DNA of 64,000 nt from Phytoseiulus persimilis (Eukaryota; Arthropoda; Arachnida; Mesostigmata; Phytoseiidae). Positions 1 through 12,829 of the stretch are shown here, piece by piece (positions within the stretch are counted from its first letter, which is position 1; each line of letters begins with the position of its first letter). The position numbers and the translations under genes were made by a program. Location: the NCBI GenBank assembly GCA_037576195.1, contig CM075102.1:8122001-8186000 (forward strand). The letters run 5' to 3'. The notes under the pieces are model-generated. The model was not told where the DNA came from. It saw only the letters and a program-made list of their open reading frames with translations, and made no database searches.

Positions 1-1827
1 ATTTTTCTGCGTGCTTGAATAGGGGGTGGTCGTTCCTCCGGAAGGTCTCCCACTTTGGATGGGTCAAGACTGGGGAGACCTTTTTCTGACATATGAGCAA
101 AAATATCAAGACTTCTCCCTGCTGAAGAACCGAGAAAACGGGTTGTATTTTCACAACAAAACAACCCTTATCTGAAAATGCCAATGTGAGGGCGCCTGCG
201 ATGAGCGTTGTGTATGCGCGGCGAAAGTTTCGAACCTTTTCGATCCATGGAGAGCCCATACTGAGAATAAAGTTTGAGCCATCTGATCACGGGGGAATAT
301 TTATTTTGCTTGCATTTAGGTCGCCTTTCAGTCATTGGGAACCCCATTCCATTTGGTGGCTTAGCGCGAAAGAGTTTAGGGACTTCCTGAGAGAAAGCGT
401 TGGTTCTCTTACTCGTATGTCACAAAAGATGCCCCCCCCCCCCCATCTTCACCTACCCAACCTGGTATGCAGCGAGGCTTCAGGTCTGTTTTTCCTCCCA
501 ACATTTTTCAAACATTGATTTCTAGGGTTTTCGTAATCTTTATAGAAATCACTGCGCGATCCCGGATCAATCCCACCCTTCCCACACCATCCATGACGCC
601 ATTGAACGCATGAGTCTCGCATCTAAGCAGCGTCCTCGGCACTCCGCGCGGCGGCCGCTTGGCGAGCCAGTTCGAGGCACGACGGGCATTCGGAACATTC
701 AGTTCGTTGTCCAGGAAACCTCTACAAGGAAACGGATATTCCGCAGTCGACCTCAGATTAAAGTGTTTCAAACGCAAAGTTCCAGCTGAGGGTACCTGAG
801 GAACAGTCACTTCTCCCGAAGCCCCGACAGCCTAACCTGGATTCTGAGCTCAGCCTTGGCTGCGAGTTTGAACCAACTTCAGAGTTTCATTCACTGGTCT
901 TTCGGAGTGTCGAGGTGAACCTTCATCCAGCCGATGGAGTCAGTCCAGACTGGCAGTGGGAGTCATCCCTGTTCAAGTCTCCGCTCGGTCGTTAGATCAC
1001 TTTCGAAAACTGTCGTCGTCCGAGACTTTGGAAGTTTCATAACTCAGTAGTGGAAAATTTCCAACTGGGGGCAAGATTCGATGGTGCCTCGCGGGGTGCT
1101 CAACGTTTCGAGATGAAACGAACTGGACTCTCGAGTCCAAAATTCTGAGTTGAGGAAAATCACTGTATTCAGGCCTGAGCGGGACAACTCGTTCACCGTA
1201 ATGAGGGAATGCCACGGAGGTACTTTCCCGACGGATTCTTCAGAGTTTCCTCAGCGACGAGTCATAATGAGTGATTGTTCCGTTCGGGTGAAATTACGAC
1301 AGACAGCCACTCGGAACTTCGTTTCACAAGCTGTGTTTACTCGTTCACATTTGTTCTTGAGGCCACCGTTGTCGACGTCGATTATTCATCTGTTGGCTGT
1401 TGTTGCAGGTTGGTACGGCCACTCAGCCGCCCGGCTTTCTCGAGCTAAAACGTTAAGATGTAGGAGCTCTCAACGTGTCACAGTCTGTGTCGTTCTTGGA
1501 ACGGCCACGACGGCGTCGAATGACGTTGAAACACGACGGCAAGCTGAGGGATCCAAAGACGCGTTTAATTCATGATCCCGCATAGCGGCCACACTCCGAG
1601 GATGTGAAAAAGAAACAAGTCAGGATCCTCCAGTCAGCGGTTCCCAGTAGCTGTTAGACCAAAACCCTGTTTCCTCGATGGAAAATCACTCGCGACTCCC
1701 GTCTCCGAATCCCAGAGAGAACTCGCTGATCGATCCTTCCTTCACATATATTGTGCGCTTCGTCTGTCAGTTTTCAAGTTTGTCTGTGATTCTTTCTGTT
1801 CGGCCTTCTTAATGCATCATGAAGGTG
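1..1827. other. No gene recognised
   Basis: Only short ORFs with no recognised domain. The C13 run is the only structured feature. Confidence 0.5.
432..444. repeat. C13 homopolymer
   Basis: Thirteen C in a row. Similar long C or G runs occur at 38781-38790, 42021-42032 and 46276-46289. Confidence 0.9.
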
Positions 1828-2340
1828 GTTTCGAAATCGATCTGACCATGCTTTCTGGGCACTATGGGAGTACTCCCGGAATCGATTTGACGGTACGACT
1901 CGGAGCGAGGGAGGTGTTTCTGGGAACGATCCGATCGTGCTCTCTGTGGACGTTGAGGAGTTCCCGGAATCGATCTGACCATAGTTTCCGAGATCTGGGG
2001 AGGTGGTTTCAGGATCGATCTGACTATTGTTTCCGGAATTTGAGGAAGTGTTCCTAGGACCGATCTGATCATAATTTCTGGGGACTATAAAGGTGCTTCC
2101 GGAGAACAATCTTCTCCCGTAATCGATCTGACCATACTCCTCGCAGTTCGAGGAGTTGGTTTCGAGATCCAACAAACCATACTTCTCGGGTCTGGAGAGG
2201 TAGTTCCGAGGTCGATTTCACCACTTTTTTCGGGTACTATTCGGGTGCTTCCCGGATAGATCTGAGCATACTTTTTGGAGCCCAAGGGGAAGATCCGAAG
2301 TCGATCTGACCATACTTTTCGGAATCTAGAGACGGAGATG
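1828..2340. repeat. Degenerate 45-bp minisatellite, about 11 units
   Basis: The core atcgatctgaccatactt recurs at 1839, 1884, 1928, 1972, 2017, 2062, 2125, 2166, 2214, 2259 and 2303, mostly 44-45 bp apart, with one 63-bp and one 41-bp interval. The other half of the unit reads like gggtctatggaggtgcttcc. Because 45 is a multiple of three, the array keeps frames open on both strands. The ORFs over it repeat a 15-residue pattern and are best read as repeat by-products. Confidence 0.85.
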
Positions 2341-3084
2341 ATTCTGGGCCCTTCGAGCTTCGTCACCGGTTACCACGAGACTTCTCGCCAGGACTAAGCG
2401 ACGGCTCTGCATTGACATTCCACGGGCGAACCGCACGGCCTCAACGCTGGGCATACAGGCCCTGACGCGGCAGATCCCCTGCAACCTCAGAGCGAGGAAT
2501 CTCGGATTCCGAAAGACCAGCGACATGGACGGCATCCCAGCCGGGGACGGGCTCTCCCTCGACAGGCATCGCGGCATGGCAGGAAAGATGGAACGAAGTC
2601 CACGCACTGAACCGCGGAGCTTGGAATCGCCGCTGCTTTCCAAACATCTAGGAGTGGATCAGCAGGAGGCACGGCTCTCTTACATACCTCCCTCACAGGT
2701 GCTCCCCGGCTCCCGCTCCTTCGTCGCGTACCTGGCCTGGATCGAAAGCGTCCATCACCGGAGTGTCTCCTCTGCGGCACAGGCCCGGAGGACTCAGCGC
2801 GATACGCATCCGAGGATTACCAGGACAGAGCTCATGTGGCTGGAATTTCGCCGCGCTTTCTGTCGGTTTGATTTCGCACAAGGGTCGAATCCCCGGGCCT
2901 GATCTTGACCGCCACCTAGCGGCTCGACAGCAGGAGTCAGCCGAGTCAACAGCCGTGGGCTCCGCGACCTCGGTCGCCGGCAGCTAGGAAGTATAAGAAG
3001 GGGAACCGAAGTAATTCCTACTCGAGCCCTACGCTACCACGAGTCGAGCGTGGATCAACATTTCCGCTCAGCTCATGGTGTCGT
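2341..3084. other. No gene recognised between minisatellite blocks
   Basis: GC-rich spacer with overlapping ORFs of 60-125 codons on both strands (2326-2987), none with a recognisable domain. Confidence 0.45.
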
Positions 3085-3190
3085 TAAGTCGATTCGACTA
3101 TCCTTTCCAGGGTCTGAGGAGGTGTTTTCGGCGTCGACCCGATTAACTTTTCGGGGTCTATGGAGGTGATTCGCGGGTCGACTCGACGTG
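3085..3190. repeat. Second block of the 45-bp minisatellite, 3 units
   Basis: The same core, more diverged, recurs at 3091, 3136 and 3180 (45 and 44 bp apart) in the same orientation. It lies about 750 bp past the main array, with unrelated DNA between. Confidence 0.65.
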
Positions 3191-3692
3191 TACGAGCGTC
3201 TGAGAGAGCCTACGATACCGTCTTCGAAAGTCCACAAGACCGTCTGAGAGACACCACGGGGCCTTCTAGGGTTGCAAGGTCCCGGAAGAGCTCCAGAAGC
3301 ATCTGGAGAAGCAGTTCAGGGTCGGATCCGTCGCGCTGATGAGGAAACCACGGAAGGGCTTCAGAGACATACAAACAAATGATTAGACGTTGATTTTCAG
3401 AAGCAGAAGCGGAGCAAGCAAACCTCGAAACGAGCTCCTAACACGCACAATGAAGCGTTCGATGTCATATTTATGAAACAAAGACATCGATCTGCTACGG
3501 TATTCCACCATACCAGTTGAAATCTTTGATAAGTAACGAGCAAACTACAATACAGAAAAGTGACAGCGTGTACAGATCAGCCGGAAGGAGGGAGAGTTTC
3601 AAAAATGATGTTCACCCAAATAAGAGGGGAAAATGCCTCTAAGCTAGAGACCGCAGTCTGAGCGCGCAAACCGCGACCGACTCCGCTCGGTC

Positions 3693-4523
3693 GGTGTCCT
3701 CCCGTTTCCCCGATACCGTTTCCCCGAGACCGTTTACCCGAAACCGATTCCCCGAAACCGTTTACCCGAAGCCGTTTCCCCGACTAGAAACCCTCTCCTG
3801 ATTCTGAGACCCTCCGAGTCTATGAGGCTTCTATGTGGACCGCGGAGTCCGAGTGAGCGGGCTCCAAGGGGAGCGAGTCATGTTGAGGGACTCCCCTGCG
3901 CAATGTAATGGATTTGCATAGAGGAATACAGTCGCGTGTCCCGCGAGCCCCCAATCCGGGATGAATAATTTCAGATTTGCTCAATATCACAATAACTTAC
4001 ATCAGGGCCGGGCACCTTGGTGCGCCCCGCGGGCCGCATTTCGGAGGACCACCTTGAATTTTCGATGATGGAGAATCAATCAGAAACTCATGAACTTCGC
4101 GGAGGAATAGGAGACCAATCAAGTTTCGCTTTCACAATACCTTCAAGATGTGGCGTCCGTGAAAACTCATGTATGACCTCGGGTCACTTGTCGAGACCTG
4201 ATATGAATACCTTAACCCTTTTGTGATAATATAACGAGCATATCGGCGAGCAAAGTCGTGCGGAATCATAATAAACCCTTCACCGCCAAATGTAACTCGC
4301 CAAGCTCCAGCACCATCATTCCTGAAGCCGAGGGTTAGTGTTTATGGTCGGCCGACTTCAAATTCTTCTTCCCAATTTATCAGTGTAATTGGTCTCGACT
4401 CCGCGGTCCACATAGAAGCCTCATGGACTCGGAGGGTCTCAGAATCAGGAGTGGGTTTCTAGTCGGGGAAACGGTTTCGGGGAAACGGGTTCGAGGAATC
4501 GGTTTTGGGGAAACGGGCTGTAA
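3693..4523. mobile_element. Foldback-type element FB1 (inverted minisatellite arms)
   Basis: The two ends are inverted copies of each other. The left arm has six 14-bp units (ccgtttccccgaaa type, 3702-3785) followed by a unique part at 3782-3849. The right arm is the reverse complement, with the unique part at 4397-4464 and four units at 4461-4516. The unique parts differ by only two or three bases over about 68. A central loop of about 550 bp has no recognised gene. A 10-bp direct repeat, ccgctcggtc, flanks the element at 3683-3692 and 4524-4533, as expected for a target-site duplication. Foldback transposons of this plan (tandem-repeat inverted arms, 9-10 bp duplications) are known from insects. 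No transposase is present. Confidence 0.75.
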
Positions 4524-4533
4524 CCGCTCGGTC

Positions 4534-7500
4534 AAAGGTCGGCTCGCATGGAATGAGCGTTCGTCGAAGGCGTCACCAGGACATTGGGCCGGAAAAAACG
4601 AAGTCTCTCCTTCGAACGAGGATGAATGTTATTGTTAAGCAGGAGGACAGATGGTTTGATTTCCTTCAGGTTGGGGTGATGGTCGGAGAAGCTGAACTCC
4701 GCTCACGAACATGGGACATCCGGGACCTTGAAATTACAGTGAGAGCCATGGGTAGGTTTCGGTTTTTATCAGCGAACTGGGTGATGCAGTCTGTCGGGAG
4801 TCTTCGCCTCGACGATGATTATGGACGAGAATCTGATTTCGCATGAGTGAGGTGCGATCGCCAAAGGACTCTGGAGATAGTTGCTCCGTAAACTCGGCGA
4901 TGTCATAAGATCCACCGGAACGTTGGCGATCCGCGGCAGAGGAATACCACTTCTTGGTATGTATCTCCCTGATGCTTCCCAGGAGTTCCTCCGATCGACC
5001 TCAGAACAGTGGCCAAACTCTTCCGGAGCAAGCCTCGACGAGACATTGTGAGCGGCTCTCGCGGTGCTGAACTTTCCTCGTTGACGAACGCTTGACGAGA
5101 GGACGACCACACGGCGCACCTACTATGATATCTCGCACGCGCGTGGCCCTCAAATTTGGCCCGCGTGCGACTCCCTCGCGCGCCATTCCAGTGAGCCTTC
5201 TCTTTCGAGCAATGCAAAGGCCTATTTTGAACGGAGATCCTCGAAACCTGATTCTAAACCGAACATGAGATGGCCGATTAAGCGGAGCCTCCGGCCGACA
5301 AAGCGGTTCGGCATAACATTGCCGGCAAAGCGAGATATTCAGGACCGAGAAAAACTTGCCGATCAAGCGGGCACGCATGAGACGGGTTTGACGGTACAGA
5401 GCATCCAGCTCAATCGGCAACCCCCGAGATTGCGCCGTTGCGGGCCATTAGGCAGACTGGCCGATTACCCGGACCCCATATCCGGTATCAATCAACGGGC
5501 AACAGCATGAATTGGCGAGAATCCCTTCATCCTTTAGGGGATGCCCTTTTCCAGGATGAAGTGCGGAATCATCTACTCCCAGCGTTAGTGGCCGCTCGGA
5601 GCTTCCACGATTCATCCGACCCCACCATCGGCTCTCCTCGATGCCTTCGGTTGCTTTTCCGTCTCGGAATCCCGCCTGATTGTCACCGTTCGGGAGGATT
5701 GTTGGTATTCCTAGACCATGAAGCAGGTTACAACAAAATCAAGGAGTTCTGGATTTTTCCGTGGAACCTGACTAGGCCGATAGAGGAGGTGAAAATCGGA
5801 AATTAAACCCCCCAGAAAGTAAACCCATATTCATCGCAAGAGTTGAGTGACAGTCACCGGAGGTGACGCCTGATAGGCCTTTCAAACCAGTTTCAGACAA
5901 CTCCGGATGGTCTTCTTTTTAAGGTCTTCTAGGTCCGATTCCAAGAACATTGCATGACATTGCTGCATACATATCATTCTGATTCGAGTTGCAACAATAG
6001 AAACCTTGCAAAAACTGTTCCCACTAGGTTCGTCATCCGCCAGAATCGAACCTTCTCCCCAGTGAAGTGGACCAGCGCACAGTCCCCGACGTTAATGAGA
6101 TCGAGACCACCTGGAGAACCTCGACTCCTGGAATGATTTTGACCTAGACAGGCAGTTTCTGTGGATACGCTGAACGACGTCACCAGATCGCGGAAACTCG
6201 TTTTTCAGGGACGATGGATCTGTGGCAAACTTCCCGTAATCACTTTCGGGGTTGGAGGCGAACCCGAAGAGGTCAATGCGGGCACCGAGACCGAGTTTGT
6301 CTCAACCAAACTGCTCCACACCAACTCACTGCGGCAAGTCTGCGGAGGACGGGAGCTTGCAAACACCTTTTGTCAGCATCCGAGCGGAAAGTCCCGGAAG
6401 ATCAAACTCCGTGTGAATGAGGGCACCAGCATCAACCTGTTGGGAGATTCTTGACCTAAGCGAGTGCCATTCTTTGCTTTGAACACTCAAAAAGGCATAC
6501 CAAGGGGATATTGAGGGGAATGACCAGGGCGAGGTGTCACGGAAGCAGAAGTTGAAGGAGCACTCCTATTGTTGCGAAAGCTATCGAAGCCTCTCTCGCA
6601 AAGAAAAACAGCCCGAACTACGAGCGAGGGAAAAAGCCACCAACCTCAGTTAATCCGAACAAGAACTGGTAGCTTTGAAAGAAATATTTTGGTCCTCGGT
6701 CCAGAGGATTCTGCCGAGGGTCACAAGTGATCGAAGGCAAGGTAATTCAGAAAATGCCGCCGCCTCCTGATAGATTCATGAGAACGCACTCGCGAGCTCT
6801 TGTGAACTGTGGTGGTCGCGGTCCACACCGCGCAAGGCGTCGGAATCGCAATAGAGGCTTCAGGCAGTCACTTGGAGAATTTCGCGGAAAGCGTAGACGA
6901 TTCTGCATAGGATCGCATTGCTCGGATTCTCATCAATTACACAGGAAAGTGTTCGTATTGCCGGTAGAGGACTTATTGTCGACAGGGTGAGACGGATCGC
7001 TCAGACATCGACTATAGCACAAGAATCTGCTCCACGCGCCACGGATATCAAGTTCCGTAATCCGGCGGTTTGGGCCAATATCTAGCCGCGGGTCTGGCCC
7101 GGGTGGCTTCGTGAGAGATGAAGTGGGAACGCTCCCAGGAGCCGATGTGAGTTCCGACGGTTCCCCTAAAGATCACAATACCATTCCCTGAACTGTCTGG
7201 CGCCGTGAATACTAATTCTTTTCAACTCTACCGATCGAGCCGACGCACCATCAGGCCGAAAAACTCCCAGTCACGATACCGAGGGACAACCCTTGATGGC
7301 ACGGGGACGAAATGATCGGCTGATTCAAACCGATGGGCGTTCGCGACCGAAAGCATTGCGGTCTCAACGAGTCTCTGATGCCTCCACCTTTGCCTCCGCT
7401 GTGTTCCTCGACGCGCTCGAGCGAGATCGTAACCACGGGAACCCTCGGTTACGTGGTTCCCGAGGGTAACCGAGGGCTCTTCGAGGTCGTGACAGGCGTG

Positions 7501-10500
7501 TCAGAGCGTCCGAGGTCGGTATAAATCGGTCGAGATCAGAGAGTAATTATATTGAACGCCGGAATTCATTGCAGAATATCGGTTTTCCGTTCCGAGTTCT
7601 CCTAAGTTCATCAACATAATAGCCGCCTGCATGGACGGCTTTTGCGAGAGCGCAAGCGAATTTCCACCTGTGGATCGATACATGGGGGGCGGTTTCCAGG
7701 AACGGCTCCAAGCACCGAACGACTGAAAATTGTAACGTCCCCTCGAAGTTCAAACTTTCCTAGTGGTGAAGTAATCTCGGCCCAGCGTTAGGGGTCGAAT
7801 CCACAGCTCAGGCTCCGGTCTCCCGCTCGGGACAGATTCAACAAGACTTGCAATCTGAACAAGCGTGTTTTGTGCACGCTGAGCACATACTTAATGCGTT
7901 CATCAACCAAACGGCAGAACCTCTGGAAGAACGAGGGAGTTAACGACAGTGAGAGCGAGAACCGCGACTTGCCGTGGTGGGTATCGATATATCACCTCTG
8001 AACCCATCCCAGTTCGGAACATAAGTGGAATGACAAGGAGCAGAACGGATTATGCAGCCATGAAACAGGAGTATGAATAATGAGCTTTGCGAGCCAGACT
8101 GCAGGCATGCAAGGGCGAAAGATCGATTCTCCACAAAATGGGCCATAGCCACGCGTGGCACTCGAGCATCTACGAGGATTCAATTTTCTTTCGCATCGGC
8201 TTCTGTTTTTCCTTCTGCGTTTGCTTCGGATTTGCAATGAGCCGCTCCAATTCCTGAAAAAATCGTCTTCGAGGGACTCGCATCGAATCGGGACCTTCTT
8301 GCTGGGATTATTCGACTCCAAGACACGATATTCAACTGATCTTGCGAGGGAATAAGTATTTATATGAACATTCATATTCAAAACTCGGATGGAAACGTGG
8401 CTTGACCGCTCTTGATATAATACTTCTTCATTGTCTGCGTCTCGAAAAGCCGCCGAAAATCCCCACTGAGCAACCATCATTCAATCAAACTTTCATCTGA
8501 TTGTACGCATGGTATTGGCAGCAGTGACCTTGGTTGGATTTCGCCATCGATCGCTTTTCACGAGAAACTTTCATTTTTCTATTGGACATAATAACCACTG
8601 CCAACAGGCGGTCGCCGCGGGAGAGGGGCACTTTCCCGCGCTGGAGAGCTCAATTTTTCTCAACGTAACGTACAGCGTGTAACAGCGAGCTATGAGCGTC
8701 GAATCAGACCATGCGAGGCTTCTAATGGCACAGGATGTAGTAAGCCTTGGTACTGAGAGTTGTGGCAAAATCATTTGCAGAACGCGCTCGGTGATGAAAT
8801 TTGTACGAACGGACGTGATTCTGACAGAGCCGACGCAGGCAGTCAAGGTTGGAAATTCTGACGAGGAAAATGCGAACACCAACAGCGGAATGGTGGAGTT
8901 CACCAACATATGGCTCATAAAATAAGCGAGATCAGTAGCATTGTTTTCGACAACTCATACGATCGAATTATTGATTGCGCAACTTCAGGATCTACTCTTT
9001 GAACCATGTGTATCGTTGCGCCAAACTGACATCACGATCTGGGAGATAAACTTTCCTACTCATATTCGATACAATCATTCTAGACCATTCTTATCATAGT
9101 CATGTGACTCAGATCTCGCCCCGCGTGACGACCAAAATGCATCGTAGCCAATCGGCATGGTCGCGATCGACCTCACTTGCCGTCTTCTGTCTGTGATCCA
9201 GCGCGGTCTCGTCCATGTGCGCGTCGCGGGTTTTGCCCGCAACCGGGTTTCTCGTCGATCGTATTTCGTGTCGTTCTGTTTTTTTTTGACAATTGTAAGT
9301 CTAGCCGTTGCGGCTCGAGCAGAGATGAAATGATCCGGTATGAGACAAGATCACGAACACCGCTGTGCTTCACGCAAAATGCATCGATTTATATTCGACA
9401 TATTGGAATGCTAACTGTCCGAGAGAGCATCGGCTTGTGGGACGCCCAGAGCGACATTTTCTTAGGAATCAAATCCCAGCTCTAGGCTAGTCTCAGTATT
9501 CGGGAGATTTCCCTGATCCGGAAAAAATCCGTACCCGACACGAATAATTCTGCGTCCCCGTAGTCTGTTCGAGTTTCACTCTCACTCGATTGCAGACTGG
9601 CTCAATTGAAATCCGCCATTCGCGACCATTTACTGAAGAAAACTTGACAAAGTAAGATTGCTCCACGCGAACCTGAGCCTGAGCGCGAACCGGGAGACAC
9701 CTCAATTTCTTCGACGAGAATTCCGCCTCTCGCTCCGGGCCTCGTGTTTCCGATCTTCCGTTTCTCTATCTCCTACTCAAGGCTGCGTGTGGACTACAGT
9801 GCGCTCTGCATACGAATTATCTTATTACGATTCGGATCGGATGAAGAACTACGAGGACCGGAGGGAACTAGCTCTCGGTGTCGTTTCGGACGCTACCGTC
9901 CACGGGTACCGTAGCCATTGGGTCATTCATGGGACACTGTGCTGTTGAATCGGAACTTCGTGACTCAACTCTCAGTTCTCCTCTGGTATCCGCCTCATTT
10001 TCCAAGAAAATACTCTTCTTTGTTCTGTCTCAACTTCGCAAAGGGCTTCCAACTTCGGAAAGCTTTCTGCGTCCAAGTATGAAGAACATTGAACTTCTTC
10101 GACGGGGACCGGTAGTAATGAGGCGAAATTCGCATGGGAGCCTGCCCGGACCGTGGACCTCAAGTTGAGAACATCAGTCACGGACAAGCTGTGGACGAAA
10201 GCTTGGGAAACTAAGGCCTCCAGGATGGGGAATCTGGAGACGACCCCCTCCATGAACAGCATTCACTGTGTTTCGATTCGTCCGGTACATGCTCTGTTCA
10301 CGAGTAGTTCTGCGATCGCGCGATCCACTTGGCGTTGAGACGCAGAGTCAGTCAGCAGAGGTCGTAATGGAATGGAGGCGCGTGTTCTGCTGTCTGCTAT
10401 CGGATAGCTCACTGATGATTTCATGCAAACTTCCATCCAAAATAAATGTAAGCGTGACGCCATGGTCCGCCTTTATTTATTTTTCCTCACGGAGCTGTCC

Positions 10501-10560
10501 ATTACGTTGCCTGAGGAAGCAGTTCCGCGCTTGTGGAGGATGAGTCGGTACCGCGAGCTG
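4534..10560. other. No gene recognised
   Basis: About 6 kb of unique-looking DNA. It contains the hairpin at 7431-7476 and a 77-codon ORF at 8692-8925 that is overlapped by a 115-codon ORF on the other strand, so neither is called. Confidence 0.45.
7431..7476. repeat. Overlapping palindromic hairpin
   Basis: An 11-bp perfect stem (ccctcggttac at 7442-7452 with gtaaccgaggg at 7466-7476) has a 13-nt loop. A second 7-bp stem (7431-7437 with 7452-7458) overlaps it, so two alternative folds are possible. Its role is unknown. Confidence 0.6.
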
Positions 10561-10594
10561 GTGTCGCTCTCACTGGATGAGCGAGTGAGTACCT

Positions 10595-10823
10595 AAGTGA
10601 GTGAGTGAGTGGGCTTGGCAGGCAGACATCCAGCCAGCGAGCCAGCCACGCACTGAGCAGGGTGGTAAATGAGCGCGCATCCGCTAAAGGCCTCCCTCGC
10701 AGGAATGCGTCCATCCAGTGAGCAGACAAAGCGTTGACCGTCCGTCCGTCGGTAAGTCCGGAGCACCACCACCTTCGTTATTCGCTCGCTCGCTCGCTTC
10801 CTCACTCGCTCGCTTGCTTGCTC
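10595..10823. repeat. (GTGA)n and (TCGC)n tetranucleotide region
   Basis: Contains a GTGA run at 10595-10612 and a CTCG/TTGC-type run at 10781-10823, with interspersed GCCA and GTCC units. Confidence 0.8.
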
Positions 10824-11095
10824 TATAGGAGGCAGAGCAGGCAGGCAGGCTGCTGTAGCCAGCCATTGGAAGAGGCTCCGCCATATTTGTGTTTCAGTTC
10901 TCTTCTGTCAGGCACTACTACAAAACGGGCCAATTTCGGCCTCGAACGAGCCGAACGGCGGCCCGTGTCTCAGCGCTCTGAGCGTGTAAGGCCTAGCGGA
11001 TCGAGTTGAGGCCTCGCGCAGACTTTTGACCGTCAAGCTTATCCGAACAGCGCTGCCGGACCTCTTCTAGGGCCAATTGTTTTGTGTGAGCTCTC

Positions 11096-11160
11096 GCTGC
11101 TGCTCCTACCACCACCACTGCTGCTGTTGCCGCCGCCGCTGCTGCTACCACCACCACCAA
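11096..11160. repeat. CTG/CCA/CCG trinucleotide tract
   Basis: Alternating short runs of CTG, CCA and CCG over 65 bp. It keeps ORFs open on the minus strand with poly-Gly/Ser/Val/Ala products, which are best ignored. Confidence 0.8.
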
Positions 11161-11280
11161 CACTATTACCACTGACTGGTGCGTGAAGTTGCGGCCTATC
11201 GTTGAAAACACACAGTTTTGGGGCCGACGTGTAACGATGAGCTGACACGCCGTAACCCCGCAGAGAGCTACAATCGTCAG

Positions 11281-11375
11281 GCAGGAGCCAGCCAACCAAC
11301 CAGGCAGACGGACGGACGGACAGGCAGGCAGGCAGACAGTCGGGCAGCCAGTTCGGCAGTCAGGCAGCCAGGAAG
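11281..11375. repeat. (GGAC)n/(GGCA)n tetranucleotide tract
   Basis: Runs of GGAC then GGCA units with a degenerate GCCA continuation. It lies upstream of the probable Galpha-s promoter. Confidence 0.8.
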
Positions 11376-12801
11376 GTAGACAGACCCAACCTTCAGTGTA
11401 ACAGCCACAAACCAACGGACTAACCAACAAACAGCGAGGTTCCAGAGCCGACCGACCAGCGAACCTAGTGACGGTCCATCCTACTATCCGAGCGTGCAGT
11501 TATCCGACTGACCAGTGTGTCGCGAAAACGGGAGACCACCAAACTTAGCGAGTCTACCAGCTAGTCAGTCAGTCGGTCAGTGAGTCGCACCAAAAGCACC
11601 ATTACTACAGAATTACCGTCCTGTGTAATTCGAAAGCAACAAGCAAGTGAACAGGCAGTGAGGCAGGCAGGCGGACAGACATTCAGACAGTGAAACAGAC
11701 AGGCTAGCTTTGAGGCAACCTGCCCAAGCCGCTGCAAGATAGACAACCGAATCTGTTTAAGAGTCTGTTTGTCGGTTACGCTCTGTCCACGAACGAACGA
11801 GTTCGGAGGGAGTTTCTCACTTTAGAGCGCTCTCGTCCCTCCATCAAGTCTCATCATCGTCGCCTTCATCGTCATCATCATCATCGCCGTCGAGCACCAC
11901 AACATCGGTACCGTGATCGGCACTCGACGTAGTTTGAGCGCAGTGTGACACCTAAAACAAGAACTGACCCAGCCTACAGCCTCCTAATCAACCGCCCAGT
12001 CAACATAAGGTTCGAAAGGAAAAGTTTGCCTCGAGTGGGTATCGGTTCAGCTGTTTCGGGGGTGCATCATTTGGGGTCAATACAGCTGCGCGGAACGTCA
12101 ATCGTACAAGCCGCGAGCACCGAGAACTGGACGGGAGAGAGCCGAATCGACGAAAATCGAGCCGAAATCCCGTCATACGAGACCGGAGCTCCTGACAGGT
12201 CGAGCAGTGGGTCGCACCGTTCCCCAGTCACTGCGTGATAGAGTTCCGAGTGCCTAAGTGAAACGCGTCGACTGACTGTGTGAGTGATTTGAGTGAGTGC
12301 ATAATCACAAATCCGCTGGAATACGTTGTAGTTTCCCGAACGCTGGGATTCCATCTTTCCACGTGCTGCGTCGTCGGATTCCCAGTTGGAGCCCAGAACC
12401 AGCCAGCCACCTACAAGCTCGCATCGAGTGCAACGTGGACCCAGATCCAAGCCAGGAGGGAAAACGCGGGAGAATCCGGCGACGAGTCGGACATCGAAGC
12501 CTTGCAACGACCAAGTGCGGTTTGTTATTGCCCTCCAGCTCTCCTCCAACTCTTTGCTTTGGAGTCTCTGATAAACCTTCGCGAGAAAGAAGCTGGGTGT
12601 CAACGGAAGTCCCTGTTCCCTGTAACATCCACAACGGCAACCACAGTTTCTGGACATATTCAACAGTTGTGGCCACGGAAGCGGGACGCACTGCCAAAAG
12701 TTCACGTGGGAGGACGTGTCCAACGCGTGGTTAGGAAAATACCAACTTAGCAACCCAACAAGCGCCGACCCGTCATACTACCAGCCTGACGAGCAAGTGA
12801 G

Positions 12802-12810
12802 TATAAAAGG
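12802..12810 (+). promoter_or_regulatory. TATA box, candidate Galpha-s core promoter
   Basis: TATAAAAGG lies 774 bp upstream of the Galpha-s ATG. A start site about 30 bp downstream would fall near 12830, in a CA-rich segment. The match to the TATA consensus is seen directly. That it drives Galpha-s, and that the leader is unspliced, is inference. Confidence 0.4.
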
Positions 12811-12829
12811 AGGAGACAGCATCAACCAC

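Noticed and set aside
1774..2366. ORFs of 81-133 codons across the minisatellite
   Set aside because: They arise because the 45-bp unit is a multiple of three; several frames on both strands are open at once.
7762..7805. cctagtgg and ggtcgaatcc spaced like tRNA boxes A and B
   Set aside because: The spacing is short, no tRNA fold forms, and no repeat boundary is visible.
8571..8925. 77-codon + ORF and 115-codon - ORF over the same DNA
   Set aside because: Both look protein-like, which shows how poor appearance is as evidence here; no domain or splice support.
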